Shown piece by piece: positions 1-7,512 of a DNA stretch of 34,081 bases (the first letter of the stretch is position 1; each line of letters begins with the position of its first letter). Origin of the DNA: CAZDRI01 sp964508055 (GTDB lineage Bacteria > Pseudomonadota > Gammaproteobacteria > PS1 > Pseudothioglobaceae); contig CAZDRI010000019.1 in assembly GCA_964508055.1 (NCBI GenBank), forward strand, positions 1 through 34,081, in the 5' to 3' direction. The position numbers and the translations under genes are program-made. The notes beneath the pieces are model-generated. The model was not told where the DNA came from. It made no database searches and worked only from the letters and a program-made list of their open reading frames with translations.

Positions 1-72
1 ATAAAATTTTGCTTAATGAACTTAAAAAAAGACCCCTCAACTAGTCAAGACCCTTAATAATTAATATATTAT

Positions 73-221
73 AAGACCATTGCAAAATAGCTTATTGGGG
101 ATGGAGTTTGAGGAAGGGGAGATACATTGTTTCTTAAATTATTGATTTTACCCCCTTCCTCATACAAACAACTTGAGTAAAGATGTTGTGAAATGTGCTT
201 TTTACATTTTGCAACATTCTT
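73..221. repeat. MITE-like palindromic element, copy A
   Basis: This 149-bp noncoding stretch has imperfect 18-bp terminal inverted repeats. The left end (73-90) reads AAGACCATTGCAAAATAG. The right end (204-221, complement) reads AAGAATGTTGCAAAATGT. They share AAGA and TTGCAAAAT. The 8-mer TATTATAA occurs at both edges (67-74 and 221-228), which could be a target duplication such as ATTAT, although the sequence around it is AT-rich. Inside lies a perfect 10-bp inverted repeat, GAGGAAGGGG at 110-119 and its complement at 152-161. A second hairpin at 183-217 has a 14-bp stem with two G-U pairs and a 7-nt loop. Related sequence occurs at 1805-1860 and 13815-13895. No coding capacity is visible, so any mobility would depend on a transposase elsewhere. 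The repeat relation is seen directly; the MITE interpretation is inference. Confidence 0.6.
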
Positions 222-261
222 ATTATAAAATTATTAACAAAACCATTAAAGCTCAAACAAT

Positions 262-1338
262 ATGAAACAAAAAATAATGATAGGTTTATCAGGTGGAGTA
301 GATTCATCAGTTGCTGCTATTTTATTAAAAAACAAAGGTTATCATCTAGAAGCTTTATTTATGAAAAATTGGGAGGAAGATGATACTGATAATAATTGTT
401 CTGCAGAAGAGGATTTTAATGATGCGAGTAATGTAGCTGAAAAGCTTGGGATAAAATTACATAATGTTAATTTTTCTGATTATTATTGGGATGAAATTTT
501 CAAAGATTTTTTAATTGAGCATAAAAAAGGCCGCACTCCAAATCCAGATGTATTATGTAATCAAAAAATAAAATTCAAATATTTTCTAGAATATGCCTTA
601 AATTTAGGTGCTGATAAGATTGCCACAGGACATTATGCAAGAATTAAAAAAAATTCTAAATACCATCTACTTACAGGTATTGATACTAATAAAGACCAAA
701 GTTATTTTTTACATTTATTAAATCAACAGCAACTTGCTAAATCTATTTTTCCCTTAGGAGAATTAAAAAAATCAGAAGTTAGAGAAATAGCAAAAAAATA
801 TAACTTAATAAATGCAAAAAAGAAAGATAGCACAGGTATTTGTTTTATTGGTGAGAAGAATTTTCAAAAATTTTTAAATAAATATATAAATGATAAGCCT
901 GGAAATATTGTTGATGATAGAGGTAATGTATTAAAAAAACATAACGGTATTCATTATTTCACTATTGGGCAACGCAAGGGATTACAAATAGGGGGTATTA
1001 GTGGTAGTGAAAATAAGCCTTGGTTTGTAGTTGATAAGAATACTAAAACTAATGAAGTTATAGTATCTCAAGGAGATAGCCCACTTCTTTATCATAATAT
1101 AATTATAACTGAAAAGCCGCACTGGATAAGCAATGAGCCGCCTTTACTACCTTTAAAACTAACAGCTAAAATTCGCTATAGACAACAAAGTAAAAGTTGT
1201 TTGCTTAAAAGTTTTAAAAACAACAAACTTAAAGTAGTGTTTGATGAACCTCAAAGAGCTGTAACTCCAGGTCAGTCAATAGTTTTTTATCATAATGAAG
1301 TATGTCTTGGCGGTGGTATTATTGATAAAAGATTATAA
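262..1338 (+). CDS. mnmA: tRNA-specific 2-thiouridylase MnmA
   Basis: MnmA puts sulfur on position 2 of the wobble uridine of tRNA-Lys, -Glu and -Gln, using ATP to adenylate the base and a persulfide relayed from the cysteine desulfurase system. The 358-aa length is normal. The N-terminal PP-loop SGGVDSS (residues 10-16) binds ATP. The two expected cysteines are present: C99 in NPDVLCNQ and C194 in TGICFIGE. The C-terminal barrel is complete. The start at MKQKIMIGLSGG puts the PP-loop where the family has it, although no good ribosome-binding site is visible. The upstream sequence is the right end of a palindromic repeat element. The gene converges on ruvC with a 6-base overlap of the 3' ends, so there is no room for separate terminators. 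Confidence 0.97.
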   Translation: MKQKIMIGLSGGVDSSVAAILLKNKGYHLEALFMKNWEEDDTDNNCSAEEDFNDASNVAEKLGIKLHNVNFSDYYWDEIFKDFLIEHKKGRTPNPDVLCNQKIKFKYFLEYALNLGADKIATGHYARIKKNSKYHLLTGIDTNKDQSYFLHLLNQQQLAKSIFPLGELKKSEVREIAKKYNLINAKKKDSTGICFIGEKNFQKFLNKYINDKPGNIVDDRGNVLKKHNGIHYFTIGQRKGLQIGGISGSENKPWFVVDKNTKTNEVIVSQGDSPLLYHNIIITEKPHWISNEPPLLPLKLTAKIRYRQQSKSCLLKSFKNNKLKVVFDEPQRAVTPGQSIVFYHNEVCLGGGIIDKRL

Positions 1339-1803
1339 AATATGATAAGCATGGCAAATAGCACCAGCTAAAGCATCAGCAGCATCAGATTGGGGGGCTT
1401 TATTTAATTTAAGTATTTTTTGCACCATATAAGATACCTGTTCTTTTTTAGCATGCCCTCTCCCAACTATAGTTTTCTTTATTTGATTAGGATAATACTC
1501 AACTATAGGAATTTTTAATATACTAATAGCACTTATAATAGCACCGCGGGCATGACCAAGTTTAATTGCAGCATCAGGGTTTGGTCTGTCAGGGCGCATA
1601 AATGCTTGTTCTATAACGGCAACATCAGGTTTATGGCGTTGGGCTAATAAATTAACTTCAGTGAATATTGTACTAATCTTATCTACTAAACTACCACTAG
1701 TTTTAACACAACCGCTAGTTTGATAATTAAATATAAGTTTATTTGCAGTTATTATTCCAAATCCAGTAATTTGACTACCTGGATCAATTGCTAAAATTTT
1801 CAT
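1333..1803 (-). CDS. ruvC: Holliday junction endonuclease RuvC
   Basis: RuvC is the resolvase that cuts four-way DNA junctions during recombinational repair, working as a dimer with the RuvAB motor. The 156-aa protein has the RNase H-like fold signature. The four acidic catalytic residues can be placed: D7 in AIDPGS, E65 in VIEQAFM, and D140 and D143 in SDAADALAGA. The length is slightly shorter than the 170-odd residues of E. coli RuvC, the difference being at the C-terminus. ruvA and ruvB are not adjacent, unlike the common ruvCAB order. Sequence related to the 73-221 palindromic element begins two bases upstream of the start codon, so the promoter must lie within or beyond it. Confidence 0.96.
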   Translation of the reverse strand: MKILAIDPGSQITGFGIITANKLIFNYQTSGCVKTSGSLVDKISTIFTEVNLLAQRHKPDVAVIEQAFMRPDRPNPDAAIKLGHARGAIISAISILKIPIVEYYPNQIKKTIVGRGHAKKEQVSYMVQKILKLNKAPQSDAADALAGAICHAYHIL

Positions 1804-1804
1804 A

Positions 1805-1860
1805 AAGATATTGTAAAAAGTATTTGAAACACATTTTACAACATCTCTGCTTAGTTATTA
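1805..1860. repeat. Partial copy C of the palindromic element
   Basis: Read on the plus strand from 1805, AAGATATTGTAAAAAG matches the right terminal repeat of the 73-221 element read on its complement. The hairpin at 1807-1845 matches the 182-219 hairpin: the complement begins GATGTTGTAAAATGTGTTT, against GATGTTGTGAAATGTGCTT at 182-200, which is two mismatches in 19. Similarity continues weakly to about 1860 (ACAACATCT then CT and GTT blocks). The other end of the element is not recognisable. A separate 8-bp stem with a 5-nt loop follows at 1880-1900. Confidence 0.5.
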
Positions 1861-1938
1861 AATTAAGAAAATTGATAATCAATACTTCCCAAAAGTATTG
1901 TTTAGATATATTTATTTTTAAATTATATTAGAATTTTA

Positions 1939-1947
1939 TGATATACT
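1939..1947 (+). promoter_or_regulatory. Extended -10 promoter element for the thioredoxin gene
   Basis: TGATATACT fits the extended -10 form (TGnTATAAT) recognised by the housekeeping sigma factor. It lies 31 bases before the start codon at 1979, which leaves room for a short leader containing the AAGGGA ribosome-binding site at 1967-1972. No convincing -35 hexamer is visible at the usual spacing, which an extended -10 can tolerate. Confidence 0.45.
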
Positions 1948-1978
1948 AATATGTTTAATTTTAAGTAAGGGAATAAAA

Positions 1979-2347
1979 ATGGCTGTAATAGAATTAAAAC
2001 AAGATAATTTTGAAAGCACTATCAATGATAATGATATAGTGGTATTGGATTTTTGGGCTGAATGGTGTGGTCCTTGTAAGCAATTTGGCCCTATTTATGA
2101 TGAAGTTTCAAACAAATTTGATGATGTGGTTTTTGCCAAAGTAAATACCGAAGTAGAGCAAGGTCTTGCCCAGACATTTAAAATTCGCTCTATACCAACA
2201 TTAATGATATTTAGAGAAAAAATTATTATATTTTCTCAACCAGGTGCAATTGGTGCTCAAGATTTAGAGAATATTATTAATAAAACTAAAGAATTAGATA
2301 TGGAAAAAGTAAAAGCAGAGATTGCTAAAAAACAGCAAGAAAAATAA
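1979..2347 (+). CDS. Thioredoxin
   Basis: This is a cytoplasmic thiol-disulfide reductase of the thioredoxin family. The 122-aa protein has a single thioredoxin fold with the canonical active site WCGPC (C30, C33), a buried-Asp position in VVLDFWA, and the cis-proline segment IRSIPTLMIF. It is longer than the usual 105-109 residues because of a charged, probably helical C-terminal tail of about 15 residues rich in Lys, Glu and Gln. There is no signal peptide. The start is supported by AAGGGA seven bases upstream. The gene stands alone and converges on the interrupted nuclease-like gene with a 21-base gap. It could be the main TrxA or a secondary thioredoxin; the window does not decide, so no symbol is given. 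Confidence 0.93.
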   Translation: MAVIELKQDNFESTINDNDIVVLDFWAEWCGPCKQFGPIYDEVSNKFDDVVFAKVNTEVEQGLAQTFKIRSIPTLMIFREKIIIFSQPGAIGAQDLENIINKTKELDMEKVKAEIAKKQQEK

Positions 2348-2368
2348 GTTTAGATTAAAAATTAGATT

Positions 2369-3433
2369 CTATAAATAATTTTGGTCATATTCAGATATCA
2401 TGCTCTTAATCTTTTCAGAATGTTTGTAGATTTCAGAAACATTACTAATTGGAACTCTCTCTTCTTCTTTATTTGTAAATAAGCCTAAATACTTCTGAGA
2501 AGTATTAAAATGCAGCCTACAAATTGGCTTGCGGGTATTATCTAATAGTATTCCACAATAACTAATAGTATCCTTCATAAATACTCTTTCAGTATCAACA
2601 ACTTCATAAAGAATTGCTTTAACTATATTGAAACCATCTATCTCATCTTGAGTGGTTACTATTTTATTTTTTTTACTTTTTATTTTTTCTTGTATTGATT
2701 TATCAATTTCTGCTTGTTTAGATAAAGCTGAAGCTGACTTAAACCTTTCGTTTATTCTTTCTTCCACAAATTGTTTACGAGCTTCTCGCACTATATCTGT
2801 AAATTGTTCTAAAACTTTTTTGGTTAATACACCACCATAAACTTGTTTTGCAAAAAACCTAACAAATTCTTCTGTTGGATTATTAAGTTCATTTTCTAAT
2901 ATTTTTTTGATTTGTCCAGTATATTTAAGAGCACTCGCTGTGTTTAAAATATCCTCTAAAGAGAAAGCGGATTTTGTGAATTTTTTTAACTCATTTATTT
3001 GATAGTCTTCAAATTCTAAGATATTAAATTCAAAAAAAGGTTTTTCATCCATTGTATTTTGTTTTTCAATATCTGAATAAAACTCATAATTGATACCATT
3101 AGTTAATATAGCAAACCTAGCTTCAGTAACAGTAAAATAGCGAAATAATTGAGAAGTGAATTTTTTTTGAAGTTTTTCCCCTGACCATTTGCACTCCATC
3201 AAGATGATGATTTTGTCATCCTTTATTATTGCATAGTCAACCTTTTCTCCTTTCTTGGTTCCAGCATCTGCAGTATATTCAGGAATAACTTCCAAAGGAT
3301 TAAAAACATCATAACCCAAAGCACTTATAAATGGCATAATGAAAGCATTTTTTGTTGCTTATTCTGTAGTAATATATTTTTTTTGTTTTGATACTCTTGT
3401 GGCTAAATCTTTGATGTTATCAATTAAATCCAT
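2369..3433 (-). pseudogene. Restriction endonuclease-like protein interrupted by an in-frame stop
   Basis: The gene appears to begin at 3433 with an ATG preceded by GGAG, but codon 25 is TAA (3361-3359). The same frame then stays open to 2369. The first 24 codons and the residues after the stop (ATKNAFIMPFISALGYD) together look like the conserved N-terminus of type I restriction HsdR-N-like proteins (the COG4748 kind), where I would expect Glu at the stop. A nuclease core is recognisable after the stop: D34 in KVDYAII and E48-x-K50 in LMECKWSG (numbered from the ATG at 3337), a PD-(D/E)xK pattern. Helical sequence and a C-terminal domain of unknown role follow. No modification or specificity subunit is nearby. 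Translation could restart at 3337 to give 322 aa, so loss of function is likely but not certain. Sequencing error is also possible. Confidence 0.65.
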
Positions 3434-3439
3434 TGCTTT

Positions 3440-3443
3440 CTCC
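3440..3443 (-). promoter_or_regulatory. Ribosome-binding site marking the original start of the interrupted gene
   Basis: GGAG on the minus strand lies six bases before the ATG at 3433-3431. The downstream ATG at 3337 has only an A-rich stretch and no such site. This spacing shows that 3433 was the original start, and so that the TAA at codon 25 lies inside the gene rather than upstream of it. Confidence 0.6.
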
Positions 3444-3628
3444 AGCTTAGTTTATAAGTAAGACTATAATTATTGTATGCTGCCGTATATTTATATTATT
3501 ATATAATAATAGCAATACTAACATATTGTTTTTATACTCATATTTGCTTGCTTTGTAATGGTACATTATGAATTTATATAAAACTATAAGAGAATACAAT
3601 AATATTGATATATAAGGGCTTCAGATAC
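3444..3628. other. Intergenic AT-rich stretch without a recognised gene
   Basis: This lies between the interrupted nuclease-like gene and the ssrA terminator. It should carry the promoter of the nuclease-like gene. I see only AT-rich sequence, including a 16-bp palindrome of A and T at 3495-3510 that could be chance in this composition. No ORF, tRNA or recognisable element was found. Confidence 0.4.
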
Positions 3629-3653
3629 AAAAAAGGACATCTTGCGATGCCTT
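3629..3653 (-). terminator. Rho-independent terminator of ssrA
   Basis: On the minus strand, 14 bases after the mature tmRNA end, AAGG and CATC pair with GATG and CCTT around a GCAA tetraloop, with one bulged base. A run of six T follows directly. Position, orientation and shape all fit an intrinsic terminator for the tmRNA transcript. Confidence 0.75.
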
Positions 3654-3666
3654 GATTTATGTTATT

Positions 3667-4031
3667 TGGTGGAGATGGGGGGAATTGAACCCCCTTCCGA
3701 AAACTTTCAACTAAAAAATCCTACATGTTTAGTGTTGTCTATTAGTTTAATAATTAATCACCCGACAGACAGGGATATTAATTACGATTTCGGTAATTAC
3801 CTTTCGGTAATTATTTAACTTTAATAATCCGAAAACTAAATCAAAGCGAGTCTGCTAAGTCGACCGCTAGTTTAAAGTCACAGACAAACTTTAAGTAACG
3901 GTTAGCATCAAGCTGCTAAAGCGTAGTTGTTATTATTTGCAACTATTTTTTTAAGATTTTTTTACGAGGCACCTTAAACCCTCGACATGCTTTTTTAGAA
4001 TCCATACCTTCGTCGAAGCCATGTCATCCCC
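3667..4031 (-). ncRNA. ssrA: Transfer-messenger RNA (tmRNA)
   Basis: tmRNA rescues stalled ribosomes together with SmpB, acting first as an alanyl-tRNA and then as a short message that adds a degradation tag. The 365-nt one-piece molecule starts GGGGATGACATGG and ends in an encoded CCA. The acceptor stem has seven pairs, GGGGATG with CATCTCC, and includes the G3-U wobble that AlaRS recognises. The T arm (GGGGG, TTCAATT loop, CCCCC) is intact. The tag frame runs from the GCA resume codon at 3940-3938 to TGA at 3910-3908 and encodes ANNNNYALAA. With the charged alanine this gives AANNNNYALAA, against AANDENYALAA in E. coli. Between tag and tRNA domain is a pseudoknot-like region holding a 12-bp tandem repeat at 3788-3813. 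It lies 33 bp downstream of tyrS, in the same direction. Confidence 0.97.
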
Positions 4032-4064
4032 AAAGAAATTCAAATTCTAAACTTTTTGTGCGTT

Positions 4065-5249
4065 TTATGCAAGTGTTATTTTTGCAAATTTGCGTTTGCC
4101 TACTTGGTAAACTTTAGTGCCAGTGTCTAATTTAATATCTTTATCAAATATTTTCTCACCATCAATTCTAACTGCCCCTTGTTTGAGCATACGATAAGCA
4201 TTTGAGGTGCTGTCAACTAAATTGGCATCTTTTAATAAATTAGGCAATTTTATATCTTTAGAAAAGTTAAATTCAGGCACATCATCTGGTATTTGTTTTT
4301 TACTAAAAAGATTAGTGAAATTAGTTTCAGCAGCGTTGGCTAATTTTTCATTATGAAATCTTGTTATTATTTCTTTTGCAAGTTGGACTTTAAAATCTTT
4401 TGGGTTTTTGCCATTATTAGCTTTTTCAATATATGATTTTATTTGTTCCATTGAATCAAAACTTAAAAGCTCATAATAACGCCACATTAAATCATCAGAT
4501 ATTGACATTATCTTGCCAAACATACTATCAGCATCTTCATCAATGCCGATATAATTATCAAGTGATTTAGACATTTTTTTAGCTCCATCTAAGCCTTCTA
4601 AAATTGGCATAGTTATAATTACTTGTGGTTCATAACCTGCTTTTGTTTGTAGATCTCTACCCATTAGTAAATTAAATTTTTGGTCTGTGCCTCCTAATTC
4701 AACATCAGCTTTAAGTTCTACAGAATCATAGCCTTGAATTAAAGGATATAAAAATTCATGAATGGCAATATCTTTGTTATTAGTATATCTATCGTGAAAA
4801 TCATTTCTCTCTAACATTCTTGCTACAGTTTTTTGACTTGCAAGTTTAATCATATCTATGGCTGAAAACTTTTCCATCCATTTAGAGTTAAATACTATTT
4901 TGGTTTTATCTTCATCTAAAATTTTAAAAATTTGTTTTTGATAGCTTTTTGAGTTCTCAATAATTTCTTGTTTAGATAATGGTTTTCTAGTCACATTTTT
5001 CCCACTAGGGTCACCTATCATCCCAGTAAAATCGCCAATTAAAAAAATAATCTTATGACCTAAATCTTGGAATTGTTTTAATTTATTTATTAAAACTGTA
5101 TGTCCTAAATGTAAATCTGGTGCTGTTGGGTCAAAACCAGCCTTAATACGCAAAGGTTTGTTTTTTTTTAGTTTTTTTACTAAATCTTCTAAGGGTAGAA
5201 TTTCATCACTACCTCTTTTAATGATTTCTAAAGATTTAGCTAAATTCAT
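4065..5249 (-). CDS. tyrS: Tyrosyl-tRNA synthetase
   Basis: TyrRS activates tyrosine with ATP and loads it onto tRNA-Tyr. The 394-aa protein has the class I signatures: HLGH at 47-50 (the HIGH motif) inside AGFDPTAPDLHLGH, and KMSKS at 225-229. The tyrosine pocket segment ELGGTDQKFN is present at about 184-193. An S4-type RNA-binding domain ends the protein (from about 335, with the segment AYRMLKQGAVRIDG). Length and the separated C-terminal S4 domain fit the bacterial TyrRS group common in proteobacteria. The start overlaps the proA stop by four bases (ATGA), a sign of translational coupling. ssrA follows 33 bp after the stop. Confidence 0.97.
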   Translation of the reverse strand: MNLAKSLEIIKRGSDEILPLEDLVKKLKKNKPLRIKAGFDPTAPDLHLGHTVLINKLKQFQDLGHKIIFLIGDFTGMIGDPSGKNVTRKPLSKQEIIENSKSYQKQIFKILDEDKTKIVFNSKWMEKFSAIDMIKLASQKTVARMLERNDFHDRYTNNKDIAIHEFLYPLIQGYDSVELKADVELGGTDQKFNLLMGRDLQTKAGYEPQVIITMPILEGLDGAKKMSKSLDNYIGIDEDADSMFGKIMSISDDLMWRYYELLSFDSMEQIKSYIEKANNGKNPKDFKVQLAKEIITRFHNEKLANAAETNFTNLFSKKQIPDDVPEFNFSKDIKLPNLLKDANLVDSTSNAYRMLKQGAVRIDGEKIFDKDIKLDTGTKVYQVGKRKFAKITLA

Positions 5250-6505
5250 GGTCTAATATTGCCGCTACCTAAAACAATAAATTTCTGTGAAGTAAGACCT
5301 TCTAAACCAACAGGTCCTCTAACATGAAACTTATCAGTGCTAATACCTATTTCTGCTCCTAAGCCATATTCAAATCCATCAGCAAAACCAGTAGATGCAT
5401 TAACCATAACAGAGCTTGAATTTACTTTGGTTAAAAACTCTCTAGCAGTAGTGTAATTTTCAGTAATGATAGCATCAGTATGCCCAGAACCATATTTATC
5501 AATATGACTAATAGCTTCATCCATATCATTAACAATTTTTATTGCTAAAATAGCTGCTAAATATTCAGTATGCCAATCTTTTTCAGTAGCTAGGGTTGCA
5601 GTTTTAATAACTTTTAATGTTTTCTCACAACCTCTCAACTCCACGCCTTTGTTTTGATACATTTTGCTAAGTTTTACTAACACATCAGAGGCAACACTTT
5701 TATGGACTAATAGCGTCTCCATAGCATTACAAACCCCATAACGCCTAGTTTTAGCATTAAAAGAAATTTTTATTGCCATGTCTTTATCTGCATCTTTATC
5801 AATATAAGTATGACAAATACCATCAAGATGTTTTATAACTGGCACTTTAGCATATTTACTTATATTCTCAATAAGACCTCTGCCTCCTCTTGGGATAATA
5901 GCATCAACTATACCTTGTAATTTAACTAATTCTACAACTGCATTCCTATCAGTTGTTTCAATAAAGGAGATACAATTAATGTCTAAATTGGCGTTTTTAA
6001 GACCAATTTTAATACATTCATAAAATGCTATATTTGAATTAAATGCTTCAGAACCGCCGCGTAATATTGCTGCATTACCAGATTTTAAACAAAGAGCTGC
6101 TGCATCAATTGTAACATTAGGTCTTGACTCATAAATAATACCAATAACACCAAGAGGTACTCGCATTTTCCCTACTTGAATACCTGATGGACGATAACTT
6201 AAATTACTAACATCTCCTACTGGATCTTTTAAAGCAACGATTTCATTAAGGCTTGTGATAATGCCCTTGATTCTTTCATCATTAAGCATTAGCCTATCTA
6301 ATAGCGCTGCATCTAATCCATTTTTCTCGCCATTAATTAGATCTTTTTTATTAGCTTTTAATATATCTTCTTTTTTATCTTGAATTGCTTTGGCAATAGC
6401 AAGTAAGGCTGCATTTTTTGCCGCAGTTGAAACTATCCTAAGGCTTCTGCTAGCCTTTTTTGTTTGTTGTCCTAATTCTTGAATATATTGTTTTATTTTG
6501 TCCAT
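5246..6505 (-). CDS. proA: Gamma-glutamyl phosphate reductase ProA
   Basis: ProA reduces gamma-glutamyl phosphate with NADPH to glutamate semialdehyde, the second step of proline synthesis from glutamate. The 419-aa length is standard for the aldehyde dehydrogenase-like family. The catalytic cysteine is C259 in RRYGVCNAMETLLV. The cofactor-domain segments LGVIGIIYESRPNVT (119-133) and LKSGNAAILRGGSEA (140-154) are intact, and the C-terminal region contains STDKFHVRGPVGLEGLTS. The kinase gene proB is not adjacent and must lie elsewhere if the pathway is complete. The gene overlaps holA upstream by 13 bases and tyrS downstream by 4 bases. Confidence 0.97.
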   Translation of the reverse strand: MDKIKQYIQELGQQTKKASRSLRIVSTAAKNAALLAIAKAIQDKKEDILKANKKDLINGEKNGLDAALLDRLMLNDERIKGIITSLNEIVALKDPVGDVSNLSYRPSGIQVGKMRVPLGVIGIIYESRPNVTIDAAALCLKSGNAAILRGGSEAFNSNIAFYECIKIGLKNANLDINCISFIETTDRNAVVELVKLQGIVDAIIPRGGRGLIENISKYAKVPVIKHLDGICHTYIDKDADKDMAIKISFNAKTRRYGVCNAMETLLVHKSVASDVLVKLSKMYQNKGVELRGCEKTLKVIKTATLATEKDWHTEYLAAILAIKIVNDMDEAISHIDKYGSGHTDAIITENYTTAREFLTKVNSSSVMVNASTGFADGFEYGLGAEIGISTDKFHVRGPVGLEGLTSQKFIVLGSGNIRP

Positions 6506-7512
6506 ATGTTTTTACCTGCTAAAATTAAGCATACTGTTAATAATTCATCCCAAACATCTAAAATATCAATAAAACCTTTGCTACTTCTATCTATGCGTCC
6601 AATTTTTATTAATATTTCTTGTAAGCTCATATAGTTATGTAAATTAAGCATTTTACTTATTAAAATTTTACGATTTTGCCAAATACCATATTTCTTAAAA
6701 ATTTCATTAGTAGGTATTTTATTGCGGACATCTATTGCCATTTTCATAAGTTGCAATATTTCTCTTTTTAATGTTGGCACTATAAAGTGTATAGATGCAT
6801 CATCAAATTTTAATATTCTTATTATCTTAGCTATTTTATTAAAATCATGATTAAAAACAGCGTTTACTAAACCATAAGCATTATACTTTGATTGTTGCTC
6901 AATTTGTTTTTCATATTCTTTAACATCTATATTGCCTTCAGGATAGGTTAATTTTAGTTTTTCTAACTCTTGATTACTTGCTAGTAAATTACCTTCAGTG
7001 TAGTAGGCTATTATATTTGCTAAATCTGTATTAGAGTTTAAGCCTAAGTTTTGTATTCTACTATTAATCCAGTTAACAAGATTGTGGTGTTGGATTTCAT
7101 AATATTGCATAACAATACCATTTTTATCAATTGTTTTTAGCCATTTATTATTTTGCTGTGCTTTAGTTAAATTTGCAGCTACAAATATTAATAGCACATG
7201 ACTTGGCACATTATTACTAATGTCAGTAATAATATTTTGAGCTTTAATATTAGGATTATTTATAAAGTGACATTCAATTATGCGCTTTGAACTAAATAGT
7301 AGTGGGGAATTGACCTCTTGAATTAGATTATCCCAATTAAAGCTACTATCAGTATCAAATCTTAATCTATCAGTAAATCCTTCTTTATTTGCTTTTTTTC
7401 TTAATAAACTAAGGCTTTCATTTATTAATAAATGCTCTTGTCCAAAAAAGAGGTATAAATTATTAAGTTTGTTATTATTTATACTGTTTATATGATTAGC
7501 TTTAATTTGCAT
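6493..7512 (-). CDS. holA: DNA polymerase III delta subunit HolA
   Basis: HolA is the clamp-loader subunit that opens the beta sliding clamp. The 339-aa length is right. The N-terminal segment NNLYLFFGQEHLLINESLSL (15-34) matches the start of the family's AAA-like domain, and the middle contains SPLLFSSKRIIECHFI (about 70-85), a typical delta landmark. The rest is divergent, as usual for this family, and has no catalytic motif. Context supports the call: it follows lptE with an 11-base overlap, as in many gammaproteobacteria where the order is leuS-lptE-holA-nadD. Here leuS is absent upstream and proA takes the place of nadD. Confidence 0.93.
   Translation of the reverse strand: MQIKANHINSINNNKLNNLYLFFGQEHLLINESLSLLRKKANKEGFTDRLRFDTDSSFNWDNLIQEVNSPLLFSSKRIIECHFINNPNIKAQNIITDISNNVPSHVLLIFVAANLTKAQQNNKWLKTIDKNGIVMQYYEIQHHNLVNWINSRIQNLGLNSNTDLANIIAYYTEGNLLASNQELEKLKLTYPEGNIDVKEYEKQIEQQSKYNAYGLVNAVFNHDFNKIAKIIRILKFDDASIHFIVPTLKREILQLMKMAIDVRNKIPTNEIFKKYGIWQNRKILISKMLNLHNYMSLQEILIKIGRIDRSSKGFIDILDVWDELLTVCLILAGKNIWTK

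Noticed and set aside
195..383. 62-residue open frame overlapping the mnmA start
   Set aside because: It begins in the hairpin of the repeat element and runs out of frame over the conserved mnmA PP-loop; it has no family resemblance.
2369..3433. Complete type I restriction-modification system
   Set aside because: Only an endonuclease-like protein is present, without helicase, methylase or specificity genes, and it is interrupted by a stop.
3495..3510. 16-bp AT palindrome as an operator
   Set aside because: It consists only of A and T in a very AT-rich gap, where such palindromes arise easily by chance.
3667..4031. tRNA gene suggested by the T arm and CCA at 3667-3700
   Set aside because: The tRNA-like part belongs to tmRNA; the partner 5' half is 330 bases away and encloses a tag reading frame.
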